Assembly (NCBI GenBank): GCA_013423325.1
Contig: BLJB01000144.1
Span: 1-64,000, forward strand
From: Usnea hakonensis
Taxonomy: Eukaryota; Ascomycota; Lecanoromycetes; Lecanorales; Parmeliaceae
Length of the DNA: 64,000 bases
Direction of reading: 5' to 3'
The position numbers and the translations under genes are program-made. Under the pieces are notes generated by a model. It searched no databases. It was not told the DNA's origin and worked only from the letters and a program-made list of their open reading frames with translations. Positions 10,965 through 20,754 of this stretch are shown here, in pieces; positions within the stretch are counted from its first letter, which is position 1, and each line of letters begins with the position of its first letter.

Positions 10965-12725
10965 ATGACAGACACTCCATCAAGCCAAAACGAACGGAGA
11001 CAGGCAGAAGCAGACGTAGTATCCCGACATCTACCATCCGGCTACACCGCTGACCCATATCCCGTCACAAGTATTTCTGGCAATGCATCGGCGTCGAAGT
11101 CACCCCGCATATCACCGGGCGAAGAGCCGCAAGACTCACTGACACTACAAGGCGGCGACATCCATCGAGAACTTTTCAAGATTGGCGCCAGAGCAAGACT
11201 GCCTGCAAGAGCTGCCACTTTCGCCAACCCAAATATGCGTAGATCTAGCACTTTTGGTCCCTCAAGGGACGACCTCACTCATAGTGCCCAGCGTGCCCCG
11301 GGCGGCTTTCGGCGCCAATTCTTGCAACGGCAGCAGAGACGCCTCAATAAAGTTACAGATCCGGTGACGAGGAATTTCGTCTCCTTCCTTGACCTCTATG
11401 GGAGTTTTGCAGGGGAGGATCTCGCAGAGTCTGAGCAAGATTCTGTCCTCGACAGCGCCGATGAGGAGGCGGAAACTCAGGCCGGCGAGACGAGACCATT
11501 ACTAGGTCGGCGCAAGAGCACTCGGCGATTGGAAAGAGAAGGTGAAGCGGGGACTACGAAATCCTTCTTCACTTTGCTCAAGGCTTTCATTGGGACGGGC
11601 ATCATGTTCTTACCCAAAGCTTTCAGGAACGGTGGCATTCTCTTTTCCTCCGTCACCTTGGTAAGCGTGTCGCTGATCTCTTGCCTCTGCTTCCACCTGC
11701 TCCTGCAATGTAGAAAGCGCTACGGCGGCAGCTACGGCGAATTGGGCGCCGCGATTGGAGGTCGCAGATTCAGGGCTTTGATACTTGGATCCATTGGGAT
11801 ATCCCAGATAGGGTTCGTCTGTACAGGCATCATCTTTACCGCGGAAAATCTCGCCTCTTTCCTGGATGCCGTCACGTCCTCTCCCACGGCACCACTGAGC
11901 GGTAAAGCTCTCATAGCAGTTCAACTCGTCGTCCTTGTCCCCCTGGCTCTCATTCGCAACATCTCAAAACTAGGGCCTGCAGCTCTCCTAGCCGACGTCT
12001 TCATCCTCTTCGGCTTGATCTACATCTGGTACTACGACATCGCCACGCTCGCTTCACGAGGCCTACACCCAACGGTCGAGTTGTTCAACCCGCGCGACTT
12101 CACGCTCACCATTGGCTCCGCCATCTTCACCTTTGAAGGCATCGGCCTGCTCCTCCCCATCCAATCCTCCATGGCGCAACCGGAAAAATTCTCCCGCCTC
12201 CTCTATATTGTCATGGTCATCATAACCATCATCTTCACCTCCATCGGCGCCCTCTGCTACGCCACCTTCGGCAACCAAACCAGCGTCGAAATCATCTCCA
12301 ATTACCCTCAATCCAGCAAGCTCGTCAACGCAGTGCAATTCCTCTACTCCATGGCCGTCCTCGTCGGCACCCCCGTGCAGCTCTTCCCCGCCGTCCGCAT
12401 CATCGAAACGTCCCTCTTCGGCGAAAGAGCATCCGGTAAGCGCGACGGAGCCATGAAGTGGAAGAAAAATGCTTTCCGCGCTGCCATCACTGTCATGTGC
12501 GGCCTTATCGCTATCTTGGGCGCGAGCGATCTGGACAAGTTCGTGGCGCTCATTGGCAGCTTTGCGTGCGTGCCGCTTGTGTATATTTACCCGGCACTGC
12601 TGCATTTCAAGGGAGTTGCGGAGTCAAGGTGGACTAAGGCCGGTGATGTCTTGTTGATGGTGGTGGGGTTGGGGGCTATGGTTTATACGACTATTATTAC
12701 GGTGTCGAGATGGATAGAGGGCTGA
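10965..12725 (+). CDS. Vacuolar amino-acid transporter (AVT3/AVT4-like, AAAP family)
   Basis: Single exon of 586 residues starting at the first ATG after the leader. Residues 1-190 are hydrophilic, Ser/Arg/Glu-rich and probably cytosolic (GETRPLLGRRKS contains a dileucine-like sorting signal). Membrane part begins with the family signature KSFFTLLKAFIGTGIMFLPKAF, followed by about ten more hydrophobic segments (e.g. GSIGISQIGFVCTGIIFTAE, LSGKALIAVQLVVLVPLALI, SAIFTFEGIGLLLPIQ). The family exports neutral amino acids from the vacuole by proton coupling. The long N-terminal extension and the GTGIMFLPKAF start are typical of the Avt3/Avt4 branch. Substrate range is inferred from family. Confidence 0.88.
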   Translation: MTDTPSSQNERRQAEADVVSRHLPSGYTADPYPVTSISGNASASKSPRISPGEEPQDSLTLQGGDIHRELFKIGARARLPARAATFANPNMRRSSTFGPSRDDLTHSAQRAPGGFRRQFLQRQQRRLNKVTDPVTRNFVSFLDLYGSFAGEDLAESEQDSVLDSADEEAETQAGETRPLLGRRKSTRRLEREGEAGTTKSFFTLLKAFIGTGIMFLPKAFRNGGILFSSVTLVSVSLISCLCFHLLLQCRKRYGGSYGELGAAIGGRRFRALILGSIGISQIGFVCTGIIFTAENLASFLDAVTSSPTAPLSGKALIAVQLVVLVPLALIRNISKLGPAALLADVFILFGLIYIWYYDIATLASRGLHPTVELFNPRDFTLTIGSAIFTFEGIGLLLPIQSSMAQPEKFSRLLYIVMVIITIIFTSIGALCYATFGNQTSVEIISNYPQSSKLVNAVQFLYSMAVLVGTPVQLFPAVRIIETSLFGERASGKRDGAMKWKKNAFRAAITVMCGLIAILGASDLDKFVALIGSFACVPLVYIYPALLHFKGVAESRWTKAGDVLLMVVGLGAMVYTTIITVSRWIEG

Positions 12726-13996
12726 TGTGGCGTGGACAATAATCTGAAAGAGAGGCTGTATAAAGTGACCGCCGCATAACAGACAGTATCACAAACCAAA
12801 AAAACAATCCTCAGAATCTCGCTCCATCTCACTACCATACCACTCCCTCCCTCATATCTTTCCAGAAAAAAACCCCCCATTTTTCCTCCTTTCCCACCCC
12901 ATCCCTATCCTTCATCCCTCAACCCAATCCCACACCAACCCCTCCTTAGCCTCCCCTCTCCTCCCCTCCCCTCTCCTCTCGAAAAAGGACATACGTAGGC
13001 AGCCTTCAAAAAAAAAAGAAGAGAAAAAAAAAACGAAAAGAAGAGAATTGCATCACTCTAATAAAACCATCCCAATTGATAAAATGATGTGTTGGAGCTC
13101 AGGACACGTATAGCTGGCTGGAATTATATATGTATGGTTGTATGGTTGTATGTATCCATGCATGTGTTCAAACGCTCATACTACGTACTCTTACGTATCT
13201 CTTCGTCTGATATCCTATCTATCTATCCTATAAGCTTCCGGGTGTTTGTTGTTGCTTTGCGGGATGGGGGATGAAGGAGGGGGGGGAGGGGGGTTAGGGG
13301 GGGGGTTGAGGAGGGGGGAAAGGGTGGGGATTTGATTTGAGTGGGATTTGTGTGTGTGTGGGGGGGGGGGGTTGATGTGCGTGGTTGGGGGGAGGTGGGG
13401 GGAAGACTTTGAGATTGGTTGCGGTTGTGGTTTGTGGTCCGATTGAATACTTTTACGGAAATTCTTTGATTGAAGAGGTGCGAGTACTCTTTCTCTGTCT
13501 GCTGGGATAATATAAACTAAACAGGATACAAGTCTTAGTGCGGAATGGAGAGCTTGTGGGTCTAGGGTAATCTGGAACTGAGATCAATCCCGAACATTAT
13601 CAGGAGGGTCGGGTTTCTGATGGATCATTTCGAAGCGGAGGATAAGGATGATGGTGATTTGGGCTTAGGTTTAGATGTAGTAGGTTTAGGGGATGGTGTT
13701 ATAGCTTGTGAATCTTGTCTGATTTTATAAGACCTTTGGCTGGTGCCGTTGATCCGTTGTGGAAAGGATGCGATATTGTTGCGCCGCTCAGGACGTGATG
13801 TTAAGCGTTCTCTGCTTGGATGGATGGAGAGAGAGGCAGATGGTATCATATAGGAAGTTTGAGGAGAAAGTGGACAAGTTGAGATATGAGGGATGTTTTG
13901 GGATGGATAGTAAGACGCATTATAACTACCATCTACCTTTGGCCTTTCCTCATGACAAGGGTTTGTAACAATTGCTGGCCTGGCACACAACGTCGT
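12726..13996. repeat. CT-rich then G-rich low-complexity spacer
   Basis: CCCTCC/CTCCCC tracts at about 12840-12985, an A-rich patch at 13008-13045, and G-rich runs at 13258-13405 (including a GTGTGTGTG and poly-G). It lies between the convergent 3' ends of the transporter and the HET gene. No coding segment is supported. Confidence 0.55.
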
Positions 13997-15655
13997 TCAA
14001 CGCAAGATAAACTCCTGGATTTCGATTCCTTCCTTGACAGCCTCACCTTCCATCAAGCCATACACATATGACTCGCCTATCAACCGGAAATAAGGTCCTT
14101 CAGCCCGTACTATGAAGGGGACGCGGCCACCACTCAGTATACAGACCAGATCTCCAGGCCGCATCGACCGTGGCCCAAGTCCGATGGTGCCTTTCTTGGT
14201 GGTGAAAAATTTCCTGTACGGCGCCACGTATCCCAATGCCGCTTGTTGCAGCAACGGATTCGCCTTTTCGGACACGGTGAGGATTTCTGGGGACCTTGGT
14301 ACGCCGGGATAGCTAGCCTTGCGTGCAGTTGCATGAGCAAGGTAATTCTCAAAATGCGGGCCGTATTGCTCAGGGGCAGGATATATGTGCCGTCCCTGGT
14401 CGCCGATCAGAGTCTGCCAGAAACCGTCAATGCCGAGAGCTCCGTTACGCATTAAGGGTTCTGCGATTTGGAGCCATTGGGATATTATGGCCGTGGTTTG
14501 GGTGTTGTGCTCTATAGCCTCCTCGGACACAACTCCAATTTTGTCCTGACAAAAGCCATCGATAGCTAGGAACTCTGAGCCTTCGGTCCAACGTGCTGAA
14601 AAAGGTTTGTGGCCAGCCGCGCAAAAATTCAGATGGCTAACCCGAATCCCTGCCCCTAAGACAGTATGTCGCTGCCAGACACTGTAATCCGGCACCCAAG
14701 AGGGAAGTTCGTGGAAGTGGCGATACGAGAAGTCTTCAACACTTGAGAGCAGGGTCGTAGATCGTTGGCTCTGTATTAGGTAGCCGGTAACTTCCCGATA
14801 GAGCTGTGCGACTGGCCTCTCATAGTCCAATATCTTCGAAACAGGCATACCCACAGTCCGATCACCGGCCAAGCCTACTACGGCAATAATTTTGTCGCGT
14901 AGGTCAGTAGCTTGGAAACGGCGGGTAGCGTTCAGGAGCAGACTCAGAGGGATTCCTCGGCCACCTTTCACCTCGTTAAAGCTGGCCCTGCAATTGCTAA
15001 TAGTCTGCACAAAATTTGGGGTCACGTTGACCCCGTAAATTTGCTTCAGAGCTCCTACCCATCCAGTAGATAGCAGCGATCGAGCGATGTATTCGACGTG
15101 CTCCCATCTGATAGTCCGGTGACCGCATCTGATCACTGCCATTGACGAAACCACTAATTCTTGCACGATCCAGATTCTGCGGAACAAAGCTCTTTCGAAC
15201 AGCCTTGCGAGGGCTTCCCACTCATAAGAGGGAAAGTGCGGTAGTTTCATGGCATCCATGGTTAGCTTGCTCCAAATGGCATCCAGACTGGCCTGTAGGC
15301 TTACATCTGCTGAGGCATGCTCTTTGAGGGTCTTGCTGATGAATCTAAAGGCAGTAGCAGTGTGCTCGTCCTCTTCCCCAAGCCATGAAGTGACAAGAGC
15401 CGCGCGACTATATATCTGCCTCATGAGGCTTACTTGATGAGTCCGTTCTTGTGGATCGGCTTGATTGATGTAGACTGCGTCAATCCAGAGAATTCTACTA
15501 ATGGTAGATCTCCGCAGAGAACTAAGAGCCTCATAGACACTGTGCGTCACTCGTAGCAACCTTCGATCACATAGTATAGTGTTGGTTGAGGCTTGACTAT
15601 GCCAAGTGTAAGATAGAGCCTCGTACCTACGAGAAATCCCATCGATACATAGCAA
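13997..15655 (-). CDS. HET (heterokaryon incompatibility) domain protein, 5' end missing or unresolved
   Basis: Open frame of about 552 codons. It begins abruptly at the HET core (RRYEALSYTWHS, then ISRILWIDAVYINQ, QVSLMRQIYSRAALVTSWLG), which are the conserved HET blocks. Relatives normally have 30-60 residues before YEALSYxWG, starting with an IRLLxLLPG-type segment. Here the frame has no ATG before the core; upstream in-frame sequence runs into a TGA about 30 codons earlier, and no upstream exon is convincing. The C-terminal half contains PSWVPDYSVW and GRxPFIVR-like segments common in fungal HET proteins. HET proteins trigger cell death after non-self fusion. The locus may be a 5'-truncated allele, or may use an exon I cannot see. 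Confidence 0.7.
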   Translation of the reverse strand: MLCIDGISRRYEALSYTWHSQASTNTILCDRRLLRVTHSVYEALSSLRRSTISRILWIDAVYINQADPQERTHQVSLMRQIYSRAALVTSWLGEEDEHTATAFRFISKTLKEHASADVSLQASLDAIWSKLTMDAMKLPHFPSYEWEALARLFERALFRRIWIVQELVVSSMAVIRCGHRTIRWEHVEYIARSLLSTGWVGALKQIYGVNVTPNFVQTISNCRASFNEVKGGRGIPLSLLLNATRRFQATDLRDKIIAVVGLAGDRTVGMPVSKILDYERPVAQLYREVTGYLIQSQRSTTLLSSVEDFSYRHFHELPSWVPDYSVWQRHTVLGAGIRVSHLNFCAAGHKPFSARWTEGSEFLAIDGFCQDKIGVVSEEAIEHNTQTTAIISQWLQIAEPLMRNGALGIDGFWQTLIGDQGRHIYPAPEQYGPHFENYLAHATARKASYPGVPRSPEILTVSEKANPLLQQAALGYVAPYRKFFTTKKGTIGLGPRSMRPGDLVCILSGGRVPFIVRAEGPYFRLIGESYVYGLMEGEAVKEGIEIQEFILR

Positions 15656-16010
15656 AGGGATGCTGGATACTGCGAGAATGGATGTGCCAAGAAAATATGA
15701 TTCTCAAGAGTTCTCCATCACTACAACAATCAATCAATCAATCAACCAACCGACCAGACAGACACAACTGTCCACGCGTACACTGCACATCCTCATCCAA
15801 TCGTTTTTGCGTCACACAAGGCCCCGTGTAGCGTGGCGTTATGGAGCCGGCACCGCAATGGTAGAAATTCTATGGGGGATGCCGGGTGTTTCTGCAAGAT
15901 GTTCTCCCCACAGTCCAATCCATAGCCCTTGACAAGGTGAGTGCAAGTTACTTCCGTCGGGCTTCATTTCGTTCCATCTGGATCTCGCTGAAGCTGCGCG
16001 TTCCTGAATT
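15656..16010. other. Spacer upstream of the HET frame
   Basis: Contains a short (CAAT)n run at about 15729-15744. No first exon for the HET gene can be recognised here. The 3' end of the secreted-protein gene forms the right border. Confidence 0.35.
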
Positions 16011-17149
16011 CTATGCTTGACCGATTTCCACGGAGAGTTGTCCGTCAAACCCTGTTTATTGTGTAAAGAGTCAGGTTAGCTACTTTACTTCATGTCGCGT
16101 CCTTGTCTCGCTGAGCATTTCTTGATGTATCTCTCGTTTCGGCGGCAGAGAGAGAGAGGACTCACCTAGTCTATCCTGTCTACCTGCCTGCCCGCCCTTC
16201 ACGCATACCCCCGTCAACGACACCGCCGATCTCCAGAACTGATATCTGGCCGCTATGTCCGTGTCGTCGGTAGAGCTAACGGTTAATTTGCATTGTCGAT
16301 CCACTGAGTACGATCGTTCAATCAGAAACTGGTTCTCTGAATGCGCTTTGTTCCCTTGGGAACGGAGGTGAAAGAGCTTTGATGTACCTACAGGAAAAAA
16401 TTTCATAGGGAAGCCTGAAGTCCGCGAAGGGGTCGTCTGGTGGTCCCCAGGTTACGAGCCTTTGGCTTGCAGGCATGATTTCGACAAGGTTCTGGCATGA
16501 TGATAGTAGTGAGAGGGATACGGTGCCAGAGCATTCTACTTGGGGCTCGAGTTTTTGAACGATGACGTCGAGGTTATTGTCGCCGCCTGCGGAGAACGAT
16601 TGGTACGAGATACAGAGTTGAATCAGCAGAAATGACCCTCTCACCTATTTGTCTGGCTATTCCGCCTGCAGACGGCCTTGCATTGACGCACTGATCGATG
16701 ACATAGCGGGCTGCGGATGAAACTTCTTGTAGGCTTGCTCGAGCGGAGAGTTTGTTGGTTCTTAATCGTAAATCGATAGCGCAGACACCGTCAGCTGTCA
16801 TGGGATATTCGATTAGTCCAAGGAAGCGCATTCTCGCATGCAGTCAATTGGATAGGGGAAGCGAACAGCTGATGTATCTTATGGGCAGTTTCACGTCGAA
16901 GACACCTTTATACCGCTCTCCGTAGGACTGCTCGACGGTCGAGTGATCGTCTATTTGGTCCAAGGCTTCAAGGCAACTCGCAATGTTCAAATTTTCGCCG
17001 TACTCCCGCGTGTCGCATTGGTGAATGTAGTTTGTACCGGTGACATTGGTCACGGCAGTACTTGCTAGCATGAGCGGACCGTTTAGAGTGAGCGCCGAGA
17101 CACTGGCTGTGATTGGGAGTGCAAGCACGAAAGCAGCAAGTGAGATCAT
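16011..17149 (-). CDS. Secreted protein with two tandem four-cysteine modules
   Basis: Five exons, complement(16011..16051, 16166..16303, 16392..16586, 16645..16832, 16914..17149), 265 residues. All introns are GT-AG (donors GTATAA, GTGAGA, GTAGGT, GTGAGT) and every junction keeps phase. Residues 1-19 form a signal peptide (ISLAAFVLALPITASVSA). The mature part holds eight cysteines at 45, 59, 96, 127 and 160, 172, 211, 240: two modules with spacings C-x13-C-x36-C-x30-C and C-x11-C-x38-C-x28-C. Each module has a Cys-hydrophobic-beta segment, an AA-rich helix ending at the fourth Cys, and a GG-x-G-x-x-hxVxI close. I do not recognise an experimentally characterised family; it resembles small Cys-rich ascomycete secreted proteins. 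It may be an effector, a wall protein or an extracellular binding protein. Confidence 0.72.
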
Positions 17150-17613
17150 GATGGTGGTTACAACTGGATCGCTAAGTCTGTGGGACGATTAGTAGCAAGT
17201 GAAATTCTGAGCATACAGAAGACGGAGATGTTCCAGCGTGGATACCTCAGGAGACGAAAGCGTTTGCGCATGTCGGCATGGCGATTTGCGACAAAATGGT
17301 TTTGCTGTCGCGAGTGGCAAAGCTATCCTTCTTGCGCGGGATGCCAGCTTGATTGTCCCGCGCATCGTTGACTATCAATAAAGGCTACGAATACGCGTAC
17401 AGGCCCACCTCAAAGGTTTAAAGGCGTACAGCCCCATGATTTTTGCAGCATTTTGCCACGCTAGCAAGCAAGCATTGCGTGCTCCTATACGTAGGGTAGA
17501 TCTCAATTCTTTGAGTATGGAAAATGGAGTGGTCAGTATTGTGAATTTGAAGTCTGATGTAATGAAAAAGAAAGAGGTCTGCACTGGAAGTATTCGAACA
17601 AACAATAATCCCA
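17150..17613. other. Short intergenic region
   Basis: Upstream of the secreted protein and downstream of the zinc-finger gene, both on the minus strand. No gene, RNA or repeat is recognised. Confidence 0.35.
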
Positions 17614-19479
17614 TCAGATCAGTCTCAGCTCCCTCCACAACGGTTCATTTCCCGCGGCAAGCGGATACAGCGGTCTGAAAATCATTTGCAGTATCCGAAC
17701 ATAATCGAGCATCTCCTTCAAAATCATCTCATTTGTAAATACAATACTGATATCATGTACTGTCCTATTCTTGACCCTCTCCGCAAGAGCAGCCACGAGG
17801 CGAGGAAACGGAGCGTTGGGAGTAACTGCAAAATCATCAAGAGGCTGGTCTCGGAGGAAATGGTGGGCAATGTTGACTTGGTTTCGATAGATTACATTTT
17901 CGAGATTCAGGCAGTATTGGAGGAGAGCCCATGTGACGGACTTCCCAGATCCAATTCGCTGATTATTAGCCTGTATAATCAGTTGAGGGGCTAAGCGAAT
18001 GGCGAGACGTTTGAAGTCGACCCAGGCGTCGATGAGGGTTTTAAAGACGGTGCTGTGTAGTGCTTCTAAAATATTACTATCATGCTGATTGAGGTCAATG
18101 CTGGCGACTTGTTCCAGGATGAATATGCGCTGATGCTGATCGAGGAAGAAGTTGAATAGATCTACAACTTCGCTGATATTGATAAAGTGCTCCATTCGGA
18201 GAGCACGGACGATCTCCCGCGAGAAGACTTGATGAAATGACTCGTCAAGAAGTTGAACAGCGATGACCTTGGAATCTAAAGTGCTATTCCTGGAGGAGAG
18301 TTCATCGTCATCCAGAGCAAAACTTTCAGGGTAATCGTCATCCAGGTCCATAGTGTCAGATAGTTCGGGCTTGATACTTGGGCTCTGTACTGCAACTTCG
18401 ACAGCTGGTGTCACATTCACAGGATTCAAATTTGGTGAGTCTGCAGGCGATGCTTGTAATTCTAATCCAATTGGCATCATCTCGTTGAAGCGCGGAGGTT
18501 CGTGCTCACTGACGCGACCTGGATGCTCCAGAACCGGACTGATCGGTTCGAATCCTTCATCGATGTAGATCATGCTGTCCCTAAAGACCAGAGGGCAGTC
18601 TTCTTCCTCTTTTATTGGTATGGAGTGCTCTTCTTCCAATTTTATATTCGTGGAGTGCTCTTCTTCCTCATCACCTGAGGTACGGTCAGCCGGAGGTTGA
18701 GCTTCGGCGTGCAGAGCAGGTTCCCTCTCGGCCATAGCGACGCGAGACCGTCGGAAAAGGGCCTCCTGACTCTCGGCTTCTTCTGTACCTGGCCAGTCCA
18801 AGGCTTTTGGCTTGTGGGTTCTTACATGCCCTGGTATGAAGCGTTCATGCTGGTATCTCTTTGAGCAAAAAGGACATTTGAAGGGTTTTGGATGGCCGAG
18901 ATAGACGATACAGAGTGGATGCAGTCCAACGTAATGCTCGTACAGGGTATCAAAATCCAGAAACGTGAGTTGGCAGCCCGGATCCGGGCAAGAGCCGGAT
19001 TGTACGCTCCCTCTCTTATTCAGGATACTCTGCTCGCTGCCTGGGTTCTTCTCACCTACAGGACCGTCGATTATTGTATGGGACGAAGTATCATGTACAG
19101 TTGATGGATCAATCCGGGGCTGAGATGCACATGGTTCGTGACATCTGTGTTCGTTGATTGTGGGGAAAAATCTTTGGCAACCCAGACAGAGATGCCTGTG
19201 CTTCTGTAGCCGGTGCCTCTCCAAATCCTCCCGACTTTTAGAGAAGTAGTCGCATCTGGGGCATTTGCGGCGGGAAGTATGCATGACTGTAAAGTGACTT
19301 GCGAGGGCACCAGCATGAGCTGATGTTGTCCAGGCGCACTCTGCGCATATGTACTTGGGTTTCGTAGGGCTGATCTCATCATCTTCCAACTTTATTGGAT
19401 ACTCATAGTCAGTTGGAGGTTGGGTCAGAATTTGAAGTCGCCGCGTTAGGGCCCCTAGGGTTCTTTGTGAAGAAGACAT
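17614..19479 (-). CDS. C2H2 zinc-finger protein with acidic linker
   Basis: Single exon. The open frame extends upstream without an ATG, so I start at the first in-frame methionine (19479), giving 621 residues. The N-terminal third carries at least four C2H2-like fingers: CAEC...HFTVMH, CPRC...HRLQKH, a divergent CLGC...HRCHEPC, CPDPGC...HYVGLH, and a classic CPFC...HVRTH. The middle is acidic and carries three similar EEEHS/EEED patches (coded by 18505-18670). The C-terminal ~200 residues are helical, with no known motif. Architecture suggests a DNA- or RNA-binding regulator in the nucleus; the target is unknown. The C-terminal domain resembles that of other ascomycete C2H2 proteins of unknown function, but this is impression only. 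Confidence 0.75.
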   Translation of the reverse strand: MSSSQRTLGALTRRLQILTQPPTDYEYPIKLEDDEISPTKPKYICAECAWTTSAHAGALASHFTVMHTSRRKCPRCDYFSKSREDLERHRLQKHRHLCLGCQRFFPTINEHRCHEPCASQPRIDPSTVHDTSSHTIIDGPVGEKNPGSEQSILNKRGSVQSGSCPDPGCQLTFLDFDTLYEHYVGLHPLCIVYLGHPKPFKCPFCSKRYQHERFIPGHVRTHKPKALDWPGTEEAESQEALFRRSRVAMAEREPALHAEAQPPADRTSGDEEEEHSTNIKLEEEHSIPIKEEEDCPLVFRDSMIYIDEGFEPISPVLEHPGRVSEHEPPRFNEMMPIGLELQASPADSPNLNPVNVTPAVEVAVQSPSIKPELSDTMDLDDDYPESFALDDDELSSRNSTLDSKVIAVQLLDESFHQVFSREIVRALRMEHFINISEVVDLFNFFLDQHQRIFILEQVASIDLNQHDSNILEALHSTVFKTLIDAWVDFKRLAIRLAPQLIIQANNQRIGSGKSVTWALLQYCLNLENVIYRNQVNIAHHFLRDQPLDDFAVTPNAPFPRLVAALAERVKNRTVHDISIVFTNEMILKEMLDYVRILQMIFRPLYPLAAGNEPLWRELRLI

Positions 19480-20754
19480 TGTGGAATGTACTATGAATGC
19501 AAAACAAGACGTATATGCAAGTATTCGAATTGCAAAGAGCACGCTGTCTGTAAAAGAGACAGAGAGTGGAGGTTCTAACAAATTTTATATACGAAGAGGG
19601 CGAAAATCGATGAAAGAAAGATGACAACAAGGAAACGAGGGAGTCATCGCCGGAAACGTCAAGAGAAAAAAAGTCTGCTGAGGTAGCACATTCAACCAGA
19701 ATATTGGGGTTGAACAAGTACATGTGGATATTAGAGATGTGATGGCCAGATACATGATGTATTCGGACAACGAGCCGATATGCTGTACCTTTGCAGATGG
19801 TCATGTCAATGCTTATGAACCCGCGGTATTCGCACGGGAGGAATAGTACGAAAGGCATATTTTCGGAGGTGCTGCTGCTCATGCATTGCAAATCGCCTGG
19901 GAAGTTGCCTCTACAAAGGCCGTGTTATAGAGGAGGCTTCGGTCAATAATCAGAGATGCTGATTCTCCCTGCTCATCACTTGTACGCGCTTTCTGCTGTC
20001 GACACTTGTTGGGATTTAAGGCACAAAGGACCTCGTGTGGAAGAACAGACTAGGAGGCTTCTGATAGGGAATTGTAAAGCATCAGCAGAAGATTGCAAGA
20101 TGAGATGTAAGAAGAGGCGACTACGTTGGTATAGTTCATGTATTTTTATTTGTATTCTAGGTAAGTAAGGTATTATTCCGTTGTTCCTGCTTCGAAAGCG
20201 GGCTGGCGCTCGAAACGGGATGCCTTCCGGCGCTTAGCCCGAAGTATCTTAGCACCGATCAAGGAATTAAGGTAAGAGGATAAAGAGACAGGAGATACCT
20301 TACAAGATAGACCAATCAACTTATCACGATCTCGCATGAACCGAGTCTTCATTCCAAGACTCAAGGCTTACAACAAAAAGAGACCAAGGCCGCCAAGAAA
20401 AAAAGGAGCAATATGATGCTTTGGGAAGGTATCTTCTTTTCTCTTTCTTTGCCTCTAGCCTCTGGATGAAGTTGGTGGTTGGCTGATTGGATCATGCTCT
20501 CTCCCTGTCACCCACACCCACATGTGCAACCTTCTCCTTCTGTCTTCTTCCTCGCCTCGGCTGCTACCCTCCAATCAGCAGCGCCATAGCGAACATCTCC
20601 TATTTTTCTACCCATCGTTCTCGTAGCTGCAGGTCAGCATACCAATATCCTCATGCCTCTGCAAGGGCTGCTCCGAGATGGCCTCCTTAAGAACCTTTCG
20701 TCGCCATCCTATCCTTTCCTTCCTCAGCTTGACTTGTTCCCTCTATCAAACGCT
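19480..20754. other. Divergent intergenic region
   Basis: About 1.27 kb between the zinc-finger gene (-) and the RNase T2 gene (+). A CT-rich tract lies at about 20430-20470. An upstream in-frame ATG for the RNase occurs at 20653, but the sequence it would add is not signal-peptide-like. No additional gene is supported. Confidence 0.35.

Noticed and set aside
13625..13990. Minus-strand Ser/Pro-rich frame downstream of the HET gene
   Set aside because: Overlaps the HET 3' flank and is low-complexity; no start context or family match.
20653..20754. Upstream in-frame ATG for the RNase T2 gene
   Set aside because: Adds 34 residues ending in FPLSNA with no typical signal peptide ahead of the mature start; the second ATG is preferred, but this is not certain.
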